Below, piece by piece: positions 26,001-35,761 of a DNA stretch of 64,000 nt; the stretch's first letter is position 1; each line of letters opens with the position of its first letter. The position numbers were made by a program, and so were the translations under genes. The stretch is from the NCBI GenBank assembly GCA_013112575.1, contig JABFGG010000015.1:37377-101376 (forward strand). Reading direction: 5' to 3'. Below the pieces are notes generated by a model. That model was not told the origin of the DNA, ran no database searches, and was given only the letters and a program-made list of their open reading frames with translations. Origin of the DNA: Chloroflexota bacterium (GTDB lineage: Bacteria; Chloroflexota; Anaerolineae; Anaerolineales; UBA11579).

Positions 26001-29000
26001 CCGCAAAAACCGAAAAGGCTGTGAGGTCATCTTCGTGGAGCGCTTCCCCCAAAATCGTCAGCGAGCCAATTACCTGGCCGTCAACGCACATGGGCAGGTA
26101 CACCGCGGCCGTTTCTTCTGTCATGCCTAGCATGTGCAAACCACGTTTGACCATTTTTTCCGGCGCATGTGGGAAATAAGGTGTAATGGTGTCTGCAAAT
26201 GAAGCCACAAATTGAGGTTCGTTATGGTCGTATAAGCGCAGTGTGCCTTCCGGCCACTTCTCGCGCGGCAACTCGTATTTCGAGGCGCTCAGGCCCGTGA
26301 CCTTTTCAAGCTGCTTAATAAGTTTGGAATTGTAGGAGACATAACCTATATAGAAGGATTGCTTATCAGGTTTCAACAAAGAAAGCAGGCATTCCAAACG
26401 TAAATTTTGAAGTTCTTTTCCTAAATTCTCCAGAATGTCATCCGGGTCGTTGGTGGAAGAAACACTGGCAGCAACACTGCTAAGAGCATTGACCAAAGAG
26501 TTGGAACGCTCTAATTCAGCAGCTTGCTGCTGTTCAGCCTCGTACAATCTAGCGCTTTCAAAAACACTGGCCAACTGGGAAGCAAAGACGGTATAGGCAG
26601 AAGAATCTTCTTGCCGCAGGGATTCTCCCCAAATGGTGAGCGAACCGAAGGTCTGACCATCCATGCTCATAGGCAGGTAGAACGATGAGGTTTGCTCGGT
26701 GACACCAAGCAACTTTAATCCACTCTTGACCAACTTCTCAGGCAAATGAGGGAAATAAGGGGAAACAAAATCTGGGAATGAATCAATGAACTGGATCTCA
26801 TTGTGTTCAAAAACGCGGATGGTAGGTTCGGGCCACACCTCACGCGGGATTTCATAGCCCTCAACTGTCACACCGGTGAGCTTTTTTACCTTCTTGAGCA
26901 GATTGGCATTGTAAGAAACATAATGAATATTGAGGGTCTGTCGATCGGATCGAATCAGGGTCACCAGGCTTTCAATACCCAGGGCCTGAAATTGTTTGCC
27001 GAGAATTTGGAGGATCTCTTCAGCGTTATTGGTAGAAGAAATGCTGGCAGCAACGCTGCTGAGGAGATTAACTAAGGAGTTAGAACGTTCCAGTTCAGCC
27101 GCTTGTTGCTGTTCAGCAGAATATAGACGAGCGGTCTTCAGGGTGCTGCCTACCTGGCTGGCAAAGACAGTAAAAGCAGGGAGATCTGATTGATGTAAAG
27201 CATCACCCCAAACAGAGAGGAAGCCCTCCGAGGAGCCTCCCAACTGCAAAGGAATATGTAACGCTGAAGTAGACGATGAGATACCTGCAAGCTCCAGGCC
27301 CTTCTCTATAATTCTTGAGTTGAAATCAGGCAGAACTGAACGCATCACATCCGCAAAGCTTTTAGTATAAACAGCATTGCCGTTTTCATAGGCCTGGCGA
27401 ATGTCAGGCAGCCAATTACTTCTGGGGAGTTCAAGTTCTAAAATTGATGCGCCAGCAATTTTTTTGATGGCATCAATCACTTTTGAATCCATCGAAAGAT
27501 AGCGAATGGCAGCCGTATCTTTCTTATGATCAATAAATGAGTACGAGAAGTAAAGATCAAGATCAGAAAGCTCATCACCCAGGGTGTCCAGAACAACGTC
27601 CAATTCATTGCTGGAAGCCACCTGGGCGGCCACACGCCCGAGAGCATTGACCAGAGTATTAGAGCGTTCTAACTCTTTGGCTTGTTTACGCTCTGTTTCG
27701 TACAACTGAGCGTTCGTTAGCGTGCTACTGACCTGGCTGGCAAACACGGTAAAAGCTGGTAAGTCTTCTTCCCGCAAAGTATCGCCCCACACCGAGAGCA
27801 TTTGATCTGAAGCGTTGCCTAATTGCAATGGGATGTGCAATGCGGAAGTTGCAGGAGAAATGCCGACAAGCTGCAAGCCTCTTTCAATCACTGCTATATT
27901 CAAGTCTGGAAGTACTTTGAGAAGTTCCTCTGCATAGTTCTCAATAAAGAAGGGAAGACCTTGTTTGTAAGCTGCCAGCATATCTGTCGGCCAATCATGC
28001 AAAGGGAATTCAAGTTCAAATAACGAGAAACCCGCCATTTTATTGATAGCCTTCAAGACCTTGGAGTCGGCGGAGAGATGTTGTATGACTTCGGTTTCCC
28101 TTTCTTTATCAATTGTAGAATATGAGAAACTGATCCCTAATGACTCAAGCTCCTGACCCAAAGTATCTAAGACAACATCCAGTTGATTACCAGATGCCAC
28201 CTGGGCAGCCACACGCCCGAGGGCGTTGACCAGGGCATTAGAGCGTTCTAACTCTTTGGCTTGCCTTTGTTCTGCTTCGTAGAGGCGGGCTTTCTCCAAG
28301 ATGCTAGATACCTGCCCGGTAAAGACATTAAATGCAGGCAGGTCGGCTTCGCGGAGGTCATCTCCCCAGATGGTTAAAAAGCCTTGCGCCTCGGCACCTA
28401 TTTGCATAGGCAAATAAGCACCTTTTGTCGCCTGGGAGATGCCAGCAAGTTTCAGCCCTTGCTCAACAATTCTGCCATCAAAATTTGAAAAAAGCGGGGC
28501 GATCAACTTTGCGTAATTGGGCAAGAAGATGGGACGTTCTTCTTCAGACGCTTCAATAGCTTCAGAGGTCCAACGCTCCTCAGGGATCTCAAAACCTGTG
28601 AGGGAGGCGCCGTCAAGTTTTTGGATAACCTTTAATAGTTTCGAGTCAATGGAGAGGTACTCAATAACCGCCACACCTGCGCTTTTATCCACAGAAGTGT
28701 AGGTGCAATGCATGCCAATAGTGTTCAGTTCGCGTCCCAAGGTTTTGAATACAAAGCCAGGGTCAGCGGTAGCGATCACCTCAGCAGACACACGGCTAAG
28801 AGTCATGACCAGTTCATTGGAGCGCTGCAGTTCATTGGCCTGGTGCTGCTCAGCCTCATACAGACGGGCATTCTCATAGGCAGCAGCTAACTGGCTGGTA
28901 AAGATCGAAAATGTGGACAGGTCCTCTTCAAGCAGATCTTGTCCCCAAATGTTGAGTATGCCAGTGATTTGATCACCGACACGGAAAGGCAAGAACAGAC

Positions 29001-32000
29001 CGGGAACTTCGGCACTCAATCCAACTGATTTCAAACCACGCTGTAAAATAGCCTCCGGGACCACATGCACAAAGCCTGGGAAGATGGCTTCAGCAAAGCT
29101 TGGTGCGAACTGAGGCTGATTTTCCTCCTCAGTTTTGGCAGCAATTGGGGCCCATGTTGAGCGGGGGAGTTCAAATCCTTGGATATTCTGGCCTGTCAGA
29201 CGCTCAATCTGGTTTAGAAGCTTGGAATTGATGGATAGGTACTCAATCGTTGCAACATCTCCATCAGACCGCAGGAGGGACACAGAACAATCGAGGTCAA
29301 GTAATTTCAATTCTGAGCCGAGAGTTTCCAGCACCCGGTCGGGATCTACTGTAGAAGAAATTTGGGCAGCCACCTGGGTCAGAGCATTGGTCAGGGCGTT
29401 GGCGCGAGCGAGGGCCACCGCCTGGAGTGCTAACTGCTTCTGTGTCTGCACGTTTTCCGTTACATCACGGATGACACCCATGATGGCTGCCTGTCCTTTG
29501 TATTCAATGGCCGATGAGTTGATCTCGACATTGATCTCGCGGCCATGGCGATCGAGATGAATGGTCTCGAAATGGAGTGTGACCCGTTTCTCAAGAATTC
29601 TAGCGATTTCAGCCTTTCCCCGTGAGACATCTTTGGTAACGATCTTCATACATTGGCCAATGAATTCATCTCTGGCATATCCGTACATTTCAAAGGCACG
29701 TTGGTTGGCATCCAGGATGGTTTCATCATCTGGCGTGATGATCACTATGGCGTCGTGAGCACCCTCAAAAACTGAGCGATAATCCTGTTCTTTCTTGCTA
29801 AGGGCTTCCTGTACCAGTTTGAGATAGGTGATATCAGTACCTACTCCCTGATACTCGAATGGTTTCCCATCTTCATCCAATATCAAGCGAGTTGTCCACA
29901 GGATCCAAACTTCGCGACCGTCAGGGAATGTCTGCCTGGCTTCGTTGGTAAAGACGGGTTTTTCGGGTGACAGTTGATCTCTGACGCTGAGTAGCGCGGC
30001 ATAATTTTCTGGTGAGTGGAAACTTTCGTGTGTCTTACCGACGGCATCTACTGTGTTGATATCAAAGAATGTAGCATAAGCATCATTGACAAAGGTGATG
30101 ACCCCGTCGAGATCATAACGATTGATCAGATCATCCTGGTCTTCCACCACGGCGCGATAGCGAGCTTCGCTGGCCTGAATAGCTTTTTCAGCTTTTTTGA
30201 GGTCAGTGATGTCCGTGCCCACGCCCTGAATTTCAATAGGATGCCCTTTGTCATCCAGGATGAGGCGGTTTGTCCATTGCATCCAATATACTCTGCCATC
30301 CGGGAATTCATGTTTGACATCATCCACAATGACGGGAAGCTCTGGCGTGAGCTCCCGGCACAGAGCTTTGATCTTATCAATACCCCGCTGGTGAAGGATA
30401 GCATCATGGGTTTTCCCAATAATATCCGCGGGTTCTCGTCCAAAGAAGCTGGCATAGGCTTCATTAACAAAAGTGATCTTGCCATCAGGCGTAAAACGGT
30501 TGATAAGGTCGACCTGATCTTGCACAACGGCACGGTAACGGGCCTCGCTATCCTGAATGGCTTTTTCCGCTTTTTTGAAGTCTGTAATATCTGTGCCCAC
30601 GCCCTGAAATTCAACGGGGTTGCCATCATCATCAAAGATGAGGCGATCTGACCAGTGAATCCATACAACCCTGCCGTCCGGGAGATCGTGTTTGACCTCA
30701 TCCACAAGAACAGGATTATCTGAGCTCAATTTACGCGATAGAGAGCGGATACTATCAACTGCATCCTGATCGAGAAATTCTGCATGAGTTTTACCGATCA
30801 CGTCTGAAGGATCGAAACCGAAAAAGTCGGCGTAGGCTGCATTTACAAAGGTGATCGTGCCATCAAGGTTATAACGATTGATCAGATCTACCTGATCTTC
30901 CACAACGGCGCGGTAGCGCGCTTCACTCTCTCGCATAGCTTTTTCTGCAAGCTTGAGTTCAGTTATGTCTCGGCCAATGGATTGATATTCGATTGGGTTT
31001 CCTGCATCATCACAGATGAGTTTGCTAGACCAATACAACCAAATTTCTTGCCCATCGCGGACCGTTTGAACAGGGCCACGAAAGACGGCAGGGGCATCCT
31101 TAGATAAGCGCCTGAGGGAGTCTAAGACAACATTAAGATCTTCCCCTTGAAATAAAAAGTCATAGTTGTTACCAATCAACTCTTCGGGGCGTTTATTGTG
31201 AAATTCGGCGTACGCTTCGTTGACAAAGGTGAATGTGAAGTCAAGGTCACAACGGTTGATCAGATCTTCCTGGTCTTCGACTACAGCACGATAGCGCGCC
31301 TGGTTCTTAGCTAATTGAAGCTCAGCCTGGCGGCGCTCGGTGATATCTTCGCCCGAACTCAAAGCCCCGATAATCTCACCAGCATCATCCTTCAACACTG
31401 AATTGTGCCAGGCGATGATACGTTCTTCCCCACCACGCGCTATAACTGCATTTTCATAATATTCAAGCAGGTCAATCTCACCGGCTATGATCTGTTTAAA
31501 ATTGTCACGGACTTGTTCACGCGCCTCAGCTGGTAAAAAAGCATCAAACCAGTTCTTGCCAACAATTTCTTCTTCCGGGAACCCTAAAATCTCACAACCT
31601 TTTTTATTGACCAGGGTGATATTGCCTGTCTGATCCAAAGCCAGGAATATGACTTCGGCTACCTGGAGGTAGGTTTGAGCCTTTTCTTTTTCACGTTGCA
31701 AAGCTATTTGGGCTTGTTTACGGCTGGTGATGTCACGCTGGATGGCGAGAAAACCGACGATCTCACCTTCTTCAACGATGGCATTCATGGTGGTTTCAAT
31801 GTCAACCAGGCTGCCATCTTTGCGTTTATTGCAGAACTCGGCCTTGATGATCTCTTTGTTCAGCAATTGTGCCCAGAAATCCTTATATTCATCCTTAGTA
31901 CGTTCACCGCCCTTGAGAATACTCGGCGTAGCCTTGCCGATGACCTCGTGTTCAGAGTATCCATACTGTGTGGTAAATTCCGGGTTGATATATGTAAAGA

Positions 32001-33381
32001 TGCCTTCAGGGTCAGTCATAAATATGATCTCCCCCGAAGTTTGCACAGCTTTGCGCAATTTGGCTATTTCCTCTTCAGCGCGTTTGTGTGCAGTAATATC
32101 GCGGCCAATGGCCTGATAACCAGTGCGGTTGCCTTCCTCATCAAAAACCAAACGATCCGTCCAGCGGATGCGCAAAACCTCCCCTTCAGGGGTGATGTGA
32201 TCATATTCAGATTCAATAGAAGGCGATTGCGCGGTGAGCTTCTCCCGCAGCTTCATCATCTTCTTGAGATTTTTCCCGGAAACGAAAGATGAGTGTTTCT
32301 TCCCTATAAAATCCTCAGGTCGTTTGTTGTAAAAGCGTGCATAAGCTTCATTGACGAAAGTAAGCGTGCCATCCAAATCATAGCGGTTGATCAACTCGGT
32401 TTGATCCTCAACCACAATGCGATAACGTTCTTCTGCTTCAATAAGGGCCAGTTCAGCTTCTTTGCGTTCCGTGATTTCGCGCACGGCAACAACGTCCACA
32501 GAATGGCCATCGCTCTCTTCCTGTTGCGGCAACAGCTCCAGATAGATGCGAGTGCCATCTTTCCGGCTAGCGATGACCTCATTGGTGATATCCAGTAGTT
32601 CCCGCAGGCTGCGAGCACTCTTTCCGCGAGCTTCCGGAGGCGAAAGATCTACCACGTTCATTCCAACCAATTCTTCTGGTATGTACCCCAACATGCTGGC
32701 AAGGGCATAATTGGCCTCGACAATAGTATCGTCATCAATGATACACATGCCTTCGTAAGAACTGGCCAACATTTTGCGGGCACGATCCTGGTACTCGCCC
32801 AGCTCTTCATGGCGCACGCGTTCAAGGCGGTCGCGATGGTAATTTGAAATGAGGATCATGACTGAACCAATTAACAAGAAGGTGATCGGTCCGGCTAATA
32901 CCTCATAAAAAGTCACCTGGGGATTAATAAAGGGGAAGATGCCAGCCAACAACAAGGCAATGCCCACAAGAATCGCCGTTATGCGATGGTCAAGCATCAA
33001 ACTGCTCAACAGGATCGGAAACAGAAGGAAACTCATCTCCCCTATGGCGGGATTGGTATCGAGCACATTGCCCAGGAAAATGCCAATGAAGGCCACGCCA
33101 ACAGAGATAAGCGTAGCCAACTCAAAATGGCCCCGCTTGCTTAGGACATAGGTACCCAGCCAGATGAGTCCAGCCGGAAACATGACGATGAAATCATTGT
33201 CGGTAATGATATTGCCGGGGTAGGCTGAAGCAAGACCCCATATCATCATGACGGCCCCTAAAGGCAGCATGATAACGTAGAGGGTAGCTATAAAACGCGC
33301 CTTCTGGCGCGTCTCATGTCCATGAACCGAATCTAATGGCTCTGTTAAATTCATCCAGAATTGGACTAATTTATCCCGCAT
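23086..33381 (-). CDS. Giant membrane sensor: 9 PAS, ~10 GAF, HD-GYP phosphodiesterase
   Basis: 3431 residues, ATG with GGAGAGG upstream. About six membrane helices span residues 25-190. Nine PAS domains follow at about 205, 321, 448, 574, 698, 821, 946, 1073 and 1198 (period ~125); four are near copies with YRAVVEDQ-DLINR. Then nine related GAF-like modules of ~193 residues start at about 1328, each ending with an IWG motif and a coiled ARLYEAEQ-x-A-ELERSN linker. A tenth, more canonical GAF (about 3060-3215) precedes a complete HD-GYP domain (LLHDIGKMG about 3283-3292; HHEKWNGGGYP about 3340). The likely output is c-di-GMP hydrolysis. The number of sensory modules is extreme. All reading frames stay open across 10.3 kb, so this is not a pseudogene. 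Confidence 0.93.
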   Translation of the reverse strand: MRDKLVQFWMNLTEPLDSVHGHETRQKARFIATLYVIMLPLGAVMMIWGLASAYPGNIITDNDFIVMFPAGLIWLGTYVLSKRGHFELATLISVGVAFIGIFLGNVLDTNPAIGEMSFLLFPILLSSLMLDHRITAILVGIALLLAGIFPFINPQVTFYEVLAGPITFLLIGSVMILISNYHRDRLERVRHEELGEYQDRARKMLASSYEGMCIIDDDTIVEANYALASMLGYIPEELVGMNVVDLSPPEARGKSARSLRELLDITNEVIASRKDGTRIYLELLPQQEESDGHSVDVVAVREITERKEAELALIEAEERYRIVVEDQTELINRYDLDGTLTFVNEAYARFYNKRPEDFIGKKHSSFVSGKNLKKMMKLREKLTAQSPSIESEYDHITPEGEVLRIRWTDRLVFDEEGNRTGYQAIGRDITAHKRAEEEIAKLRKAVQTSGEIIFMTDPEGIFTYINPEFTTQYGYSEHEVIGKATPSILKGGERTKDEYKDFWAQLLNKEIIKAEFCNKRKDGSLVDIETTMNAIVEEGEIVGFLAIQRDITSRKQAQIALQREKEKAQTYLQVAEVIFLALDQTGNITLVNKKGCEILGFPEEEIVGKNWFDAFLPAEAREQVRDNFKQIIAGEIDLLEYYENAVIARGGEERIIAWHNSVLKDDAGEIIGALSSGEDITERRQAELQLAKNQARYRAVVEDQEDLINRCDLDFTFTFVNEAYAEFHNKRPEELIGNNYDFLFQGEDLNVVLDSLRRLSKDAPAVFRGPVQTVRDGQEIWLYWSSKLICDDAGNPIEYQSIGRDITELKLAEKAMRESEARYRAVVEDQVDLINRYNLDGTITFVNAAYADFFGFDPSDVIGKTHAEFLDQDAVDSIRSLSRKLSSDNPVLVDEVKHDLPDGRVVWIHWSDRLIFDDDGNPVEFQGVGTDITDFKKAEKAIQDSEARYRAVVQDQVDLINRFTPDGKITFVNEAYASFFGREPADIIGKTHDAILHQRGIDKIKALCRELTPELPVIVDDVKHEFPDGRVYWMQWTNRLILDDKGHPIEIQGVGTDITDLKKAEKAIQASEARYRAVVEDQDDLINRYDLDGVITFVNDAYATFFDINTVDAVGKTHESFHSPENYAALLSVRDQLSPEKPVFTNEARQTFPDGREVWILWTTRLILDEDGKPFEYQGVGTDITYLKLVQEALSKKEQDYRSVFEGAHDAIVIITPDDETILDANQRAFEMYGYARDEFIGQCMKIVTKDVSRGKAEIARILEKRVTLHFETIHLDRHGREINVEINSSAIEYKGQAAIMGVIRDVTENVQTQKQLALQAVALARANALTNALTQVAAQISSTVDPDRVLETLGSELKLLDLDCSVSLLRSDGDVATIEYLSINSKLLNQIERLTGQNIQGFELPRSTWAPIAAKTEEENQPQFAPSFAEAIFPGFVHVVPEAILQRGLKSVGLSAEVPGLFLPFRVGDQITGILNIWGQDLLEEDLSTFSIFTSQLAAAYENARLYEAEQHQANELQRSNELVMTLSRVSAEVIATADPGFVFKTLGRELNTIGMHCTYTSVDKSAGVAVIEYLSIDSKLLKVIQKLDGASLTGFEIPEERWTSEAIEASEEERPIFLPNYAKLIAPLFSNFDGRIVEQGLKLAGISQATKGAYLPMQIGAEAQGFLTIWGDDLREADLPAFNVFTGQVSSILEKARLYEAEQRQAKELERSNALVNALGRVAAQVASGNQLDVVLDTLGQELESLGISFSYSTIDKERETEVIQHLSADSKVLKAINKMAGFSLFELEFPLHDWPTDMLAAYKQGLPFFIENYAEELLKVLPDLNIAVIERGLQLVGISPATSALHIPLQLGNASDQMLSVWGDTLREEDLPAFTVFASQVSSTLTNAQLYETERKQAKELERSNTLVNALGRVAAQVASSNELDVVLDTLGDELSDLDLYFSYSFIDHKKDTAAIRYLSMDSKVIDAIKKIAGASILELELPRSNWLPDIRQAYENGNAVYTKSFADVMRSVLPDFNSRIIEKGLELAGISSSTSALHIPLQLGGSSEGFLSVWGDALHQSDLPAFTVFASQVGSTLKTARLYSAEQQQAAELERSNSLVNLLSSVAASISSTNNAEEILQILGKQFQALGIESLVTLIRSDRQTLNIHYVSYNANLLKKVKKLTGVTVEGYEIPREVWPEPTIRVFEHNEIQFIDSFPDFVSPYFPHLPEKLVKSGLKLLGVTEQTSSFYLPMSMDGQTFGSLTIWGESLRQEDSSAYTVFASQLASVFESARLYEAEQQQAAELERSNSLVNALSSVAASVSSTNDPDDILENLGKELQNLRLECLLSLLKPDKQSFYIGYVSYNSKLIKQLEKVTGLSASKYELPREKWPEGTLRLYDHNEPQFVASFADTITPYFPHAPEKMVKRGLHMLGMTEETAAVYLPMCVDGQVIGSLTILGEALHEDDLTAFSVFAAQLSSVYESARLYEAEQKQATELARSNALFSALNNVGVKIAATTDADEVLETLGTELKELGLNCVAMTLSHDRQDAVIHSISLDSPLLEKVEKFAGLSAVGISVNRATWASNIKSLYDEGRPAFVPDFLSATVQVVDLIPRKILEQGMKMSGMTPDTRAIFVPLTADNTVFGSLCIWGQDLHESDLAAFTVFANQVGSVFENARLYESERQQATELERSNQLVDALSRISARIAETNDPEAVFAILGQELKYFQMGCTISFVELDRQSTRMVYISLSTKMMHKLGDLAGIQLDDRRVSREIWTNEYQYLIDNGQPFFVEDYSQSVIGYFPDVSKTILHQGLKMIGINSETSALVLPLDVHGELFGTISIWGQDLRETDMHSFSVFSRQVAGVFENARLYEAERWQADSLERSNAMLTALNDVAARISATFDTDEVLETLGDSLSQLRLDSVVALLDPVDRALVFRYYSIDSALLPQAEKLVGISLQDYRLPVEELPPIMAALFRERQALYAPSVHSLGSSFFKHLPSKVMEKGMQLVGISKETSAILVPLEIDGHATGFIGVWGESPQQADVPTFSIFANQVASSLENARLYAAEQRQIQRLNALRTIDQAISSSHDEHAVFQTVLEQVATQLAVDAAAILLFRPSTNALEFVAGRGLQSDAIQTSSVPISDNGLGHLGFDRRLIQLPDISRSPNGFKDDARLAAEGACAYFAAPLIVDRQIKGLLEVYHRQPLNPDEEWLDFLETLAGQAAIAMDNTQLFDSLQQSNTSLLQAYNATLEGWAKALELRDNETEGHSQRVTEMVVRLSRHLGLSEDAIVEVRRGALLHDIGKMGIPDSILHKPGPLDDGEWEIMRRHPVHAFELLSRIPYLSAALDIPYCHHEKWNGGGYPRGLEGEQIPLAARIFAVIDVYDALRSDRPYRKAWSEEKTLAYIAEESGQHFDPVVVDAFLQMMEDHPSENVPVPVKRQRT

Positions 33382-33436
33382 TTATAGCCTCTCCGATGCC
33401 TAACCGCGATGGATACGCGGCAGCAGTGTATAGACA

Positions 33437-33466
33437 ATTGTACTGATTTTTAGTTTATTAATGCAA
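33437..33466 (-). promoter_or_regulatory. Putative promoter of the giant sensor gene
   Basis: On the minus strand, TTGCAT, an 18-base spacer and TACAAT, about 56 bases ahead of the start codon at 33381. Both boxes match the sigma-70 consensus in 4-5 of 6 positions. Confidence 0.5.
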
Positions 33467-33566
33467 ACAATATGCCAAGCTAACAAATTTGGAATCCCAG
33501 ACTAAATTGTCTGAATTAGACATTTTTTGTGCAGGTATGCTTTTTCCCACCTAACTTTTGCATCCT

Positions 33567-35597
33567 TTACTTGCAATATTTGTCGAACCAGTCCACCATA
33601 CGGTTGAGGCGATCAACACGGTGTAACGGCTCGCCAGAGCGTGAGAGTTCGTGGCCTTCACGCGGGTAGCGCACCAATTGCACCTCGCGATCCAGACGCT
33701 TGAGGGCCGTGTAGAGCTGTTCAGCTTCGGCGATGGGCACACGAAAATCCAGTTCAGAATGCAGGATCATCAGCGGCGTATGTATCTCACGGGCATAGGC
33801 CAGGGGAGAATATTTCCACATCATCTCTGGGTCGTCGATAGCCATGACGCCGAACTCGCCCTCGATCAAGCGCGGGATGTCGCTGGTGCCGTAAAAGGAA
33901 GTGAGGTAATAAACACCGCGTTGGGAAACGGCAGCGGCAAAGCGCTGGTCGTGGCCCAATATCCAGGTTGTCATAAAGCCACCATATGATCCACCCGTGA
34001 CAGCCATACGATCCGTATCGATGTAGCCACGGTTCACAACTTCATCAACACCTGTAAGCACATCGTGCATATCGGCCTCACCCCAAGCATTCAGCGCCAT
34101 CTTACGGAACGCTTCACCATAGCCATCGGAGCCGCGCGGGTTGCAATAAAAAACGACGTAGCCGCGCGCTGCATGCAATTGCCATTCAGGCCACATAGAT
34201 GGGACGCTGGGGCCCCACATGGCATGTGGGCCACCGTGGATATTGACAGCCAGTGGCCATTTCTTTTTCAAGTCGAAGTCCGGGGGATGAAGGACCCAGC
34301 CCTGGATCTCCGTCCCGTCCGGCGCCGTATAACTGATCTCTTCAGTTTCTACAAAGTCGACCTCTGACAAAAACTCTCTGTTAAATTCGGTGATCTGCAC
34401 AACATCCCAGCCTTCCAGGGTAGCAGCATAAAGCTCCGGAAGGCTTTCCGGCGTACAGAGAACACAGGCCATACGCCCATCAAGGGCCACATCGTTTTCA
34501 AGTATTTGTTGGCGGCCATCCAACAGGGTTTCGTAAGACCCCGACTCAATGTCAACACGCATGACAGGCGCATCGCCCCGGCTTTCGGCCACAAAATATA
34601 ATGAGGCGCTATCTGCGGCCCAGGTGAACTGGGGAGTCATACCTGCTGCAACTATACTACGGTCCAACGCTAGGTTCAGGTCGCGGTAGCTGCTGCCATT
34701 CGGCTTCATCAGTGTAAGCCGCGGGATAGAACCGTATGGATGATCTTCCGGTGAAGTAATACAGGCAATCCATTGCCCATCTGGAGAGGGCGTGGGATGG
34801 GCACTGATATAGCCCTCTCGTTGGAAGACCTGTACATCGCCACTGTCAAGTATGACATTGACCAAGTCACTTTTGTCAAAACGATCGTGCGTGGGACGGC
34901 GTGTGCGATTGCTCCAGATGGAAGCGCCATCGGGCGACCAGGCCGGACGGCCATAGTCTGCGTCGCCATCTGTGAGGCGACGCGGTTTACTTTCTTTATT
35001 ATCTACGTCAACGATGTAAATATGTTTATAACGGTCACCCAGAAAGGCAGTACCGGCCCGGAAGGGCAAGCCGTCGTAAACGCGCGGGTCAATGCGTTTG
35101 GCTTCATCATGCTCTTTTTGCAGTTTGCGCTGTTCGATCTCAAGCTCAGTTTGGGGTGGAGGCGGCGGGAAATCACCCTGACCTTCGGCCTCGCGTTCCT
35201 GTGCATTCAACGCTGAGAGGTAAGCAATGCTTGCGCCATCCGGTGACCAGGCCGGATTAGTAGCACCATGCGGTGCACGCGTCAGTTGCTGGGCTTCGCC
35301 CCCATGCACCGGTATGAGGAAGATCTGCGGTTTATCCCCCCGTGTTGAGACAAAGGCCAACTGCTTACCATCCGGAGAAAAGAGTGGGTGTGTGTCCTGG
35401 TGGGTGCCACTGGTAAATTGGCGGGGGCCATCCCAATCACTGGACCACATCCAGATGCTGCGACGATAAAGATTCTTGACGGCATCCATCTCAACGCGTA
35501 CAAAAGCCAGTAAGTCGCCTTCCGGGCTCCAGCGAGGTTCTTCTACAGTCACGATCTTTAATAAATCTTCTGCAGTAATACGGCGTTTTGTCGTCAT
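33567..35597 (-). CDS. S9-family serine peptidase (acylaminoacyl/prolyl oligopeptidase type)
   Basis: 676 residues, ATG with GAGGA upstream. The N-terminal half is a beta-propeller with PD40-type repeats (PRWSPEGDLLAF, LFSPDGKQLAFVS, PAWSPDGASI). The C-terminal alpha/beta hydrolase has the nucleophile in GGSYGGFMT (Ser about 536), an acid in HSELDFRVP (Asp about 617) and the His in REGHELS (about 649). Oxyanion sequence NIHGGPHAMWG is present. No signal peptide is seen, so it is probably a cytoplasmic oligopeptidase. It is divergent from the HD-GYP gene at 35790. Confidence 0.93.
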   Translation of the reverse strand: MTTKRRITAEDLLKIVTVEEPRWSPEGDLLAFVRVEMDAVKNLYRRSIWMWSSDWDGPRQFTSGTHQDTHPLFSPDGKQLAFVSTRGDKPQIFLIPVHGGEAQQLTRAPHGATNPAWSPDGASIAYLSALNAQEREAEGQGDFPPPPPQTELEIEQRKLQKEHDEAKRIDPRVYDGLPFRAGTAFLGDRYKHIYIVDVDNKESKPRRLTDGDADYGRPAWSPDGASIWSNRTRRPTHDRFDKSDLVNVILDSGDVQVFQREGYISAHPTPSPDGQWIACITSPEDHPYGSIPRLTLMKPNGSSYRDLNLALDRSIVAAGMTPQFTWAADSASLYFVAESRGDAPVMRVDIESGSYETLLDGRQQILENDVALDGRMACVLCTPESLPELYAATLEGWDVVQITEFNREFLSEVDFVETEEISYTAPDGTEIQGWVLHPPDFDLKKKWPLAVNIHGGPHAMWGPSVPSMWPEWQLHAARGYVVFYCNPRGSDGYGEAFRKMALNAWGEADMHDVLTGVDEVVNRGYIDTDRMAVTGGSYGGFMTTWILGHDQRFAAAVSQRGVYYLTSFYGTSDIPRLIEGEFGVMAIDDPEMMWKYSPLAYAREIHTPLMILHSELDFRVPIAEAEQLYTALKRLDREVQLVRYPREGHELSRSGEPLHRVDRLNRMVDWFDKYCK

Positions 35598-35648
35598 ATT
35601 TTCCTCAAAAAGATAATCGCGTGCTTATTCGTTGTACTATTCATCGAA

Positions 35649-35662
35649 TTTGCATAATGCAA
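35649..35662. promoter_or_regulatory. Palindrome TTGCAT-A-ATGCAA, second copy
   Basis: Identical 14-mer to 5540-5553, in the 192-bp gap between the divergent S9 peptidase and HD-GYP genes. Possible shared operator. Confidence 0.4.
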
Positions 35663-35761
35663 CACAAGTATACCTGTGAAAGAATGCACACTTATTCACA
35701 ATGTAAAACACTTTCTGACAATTTTGCAAGGTATTGATTCGATAGAAATTACTCTCTTGTG

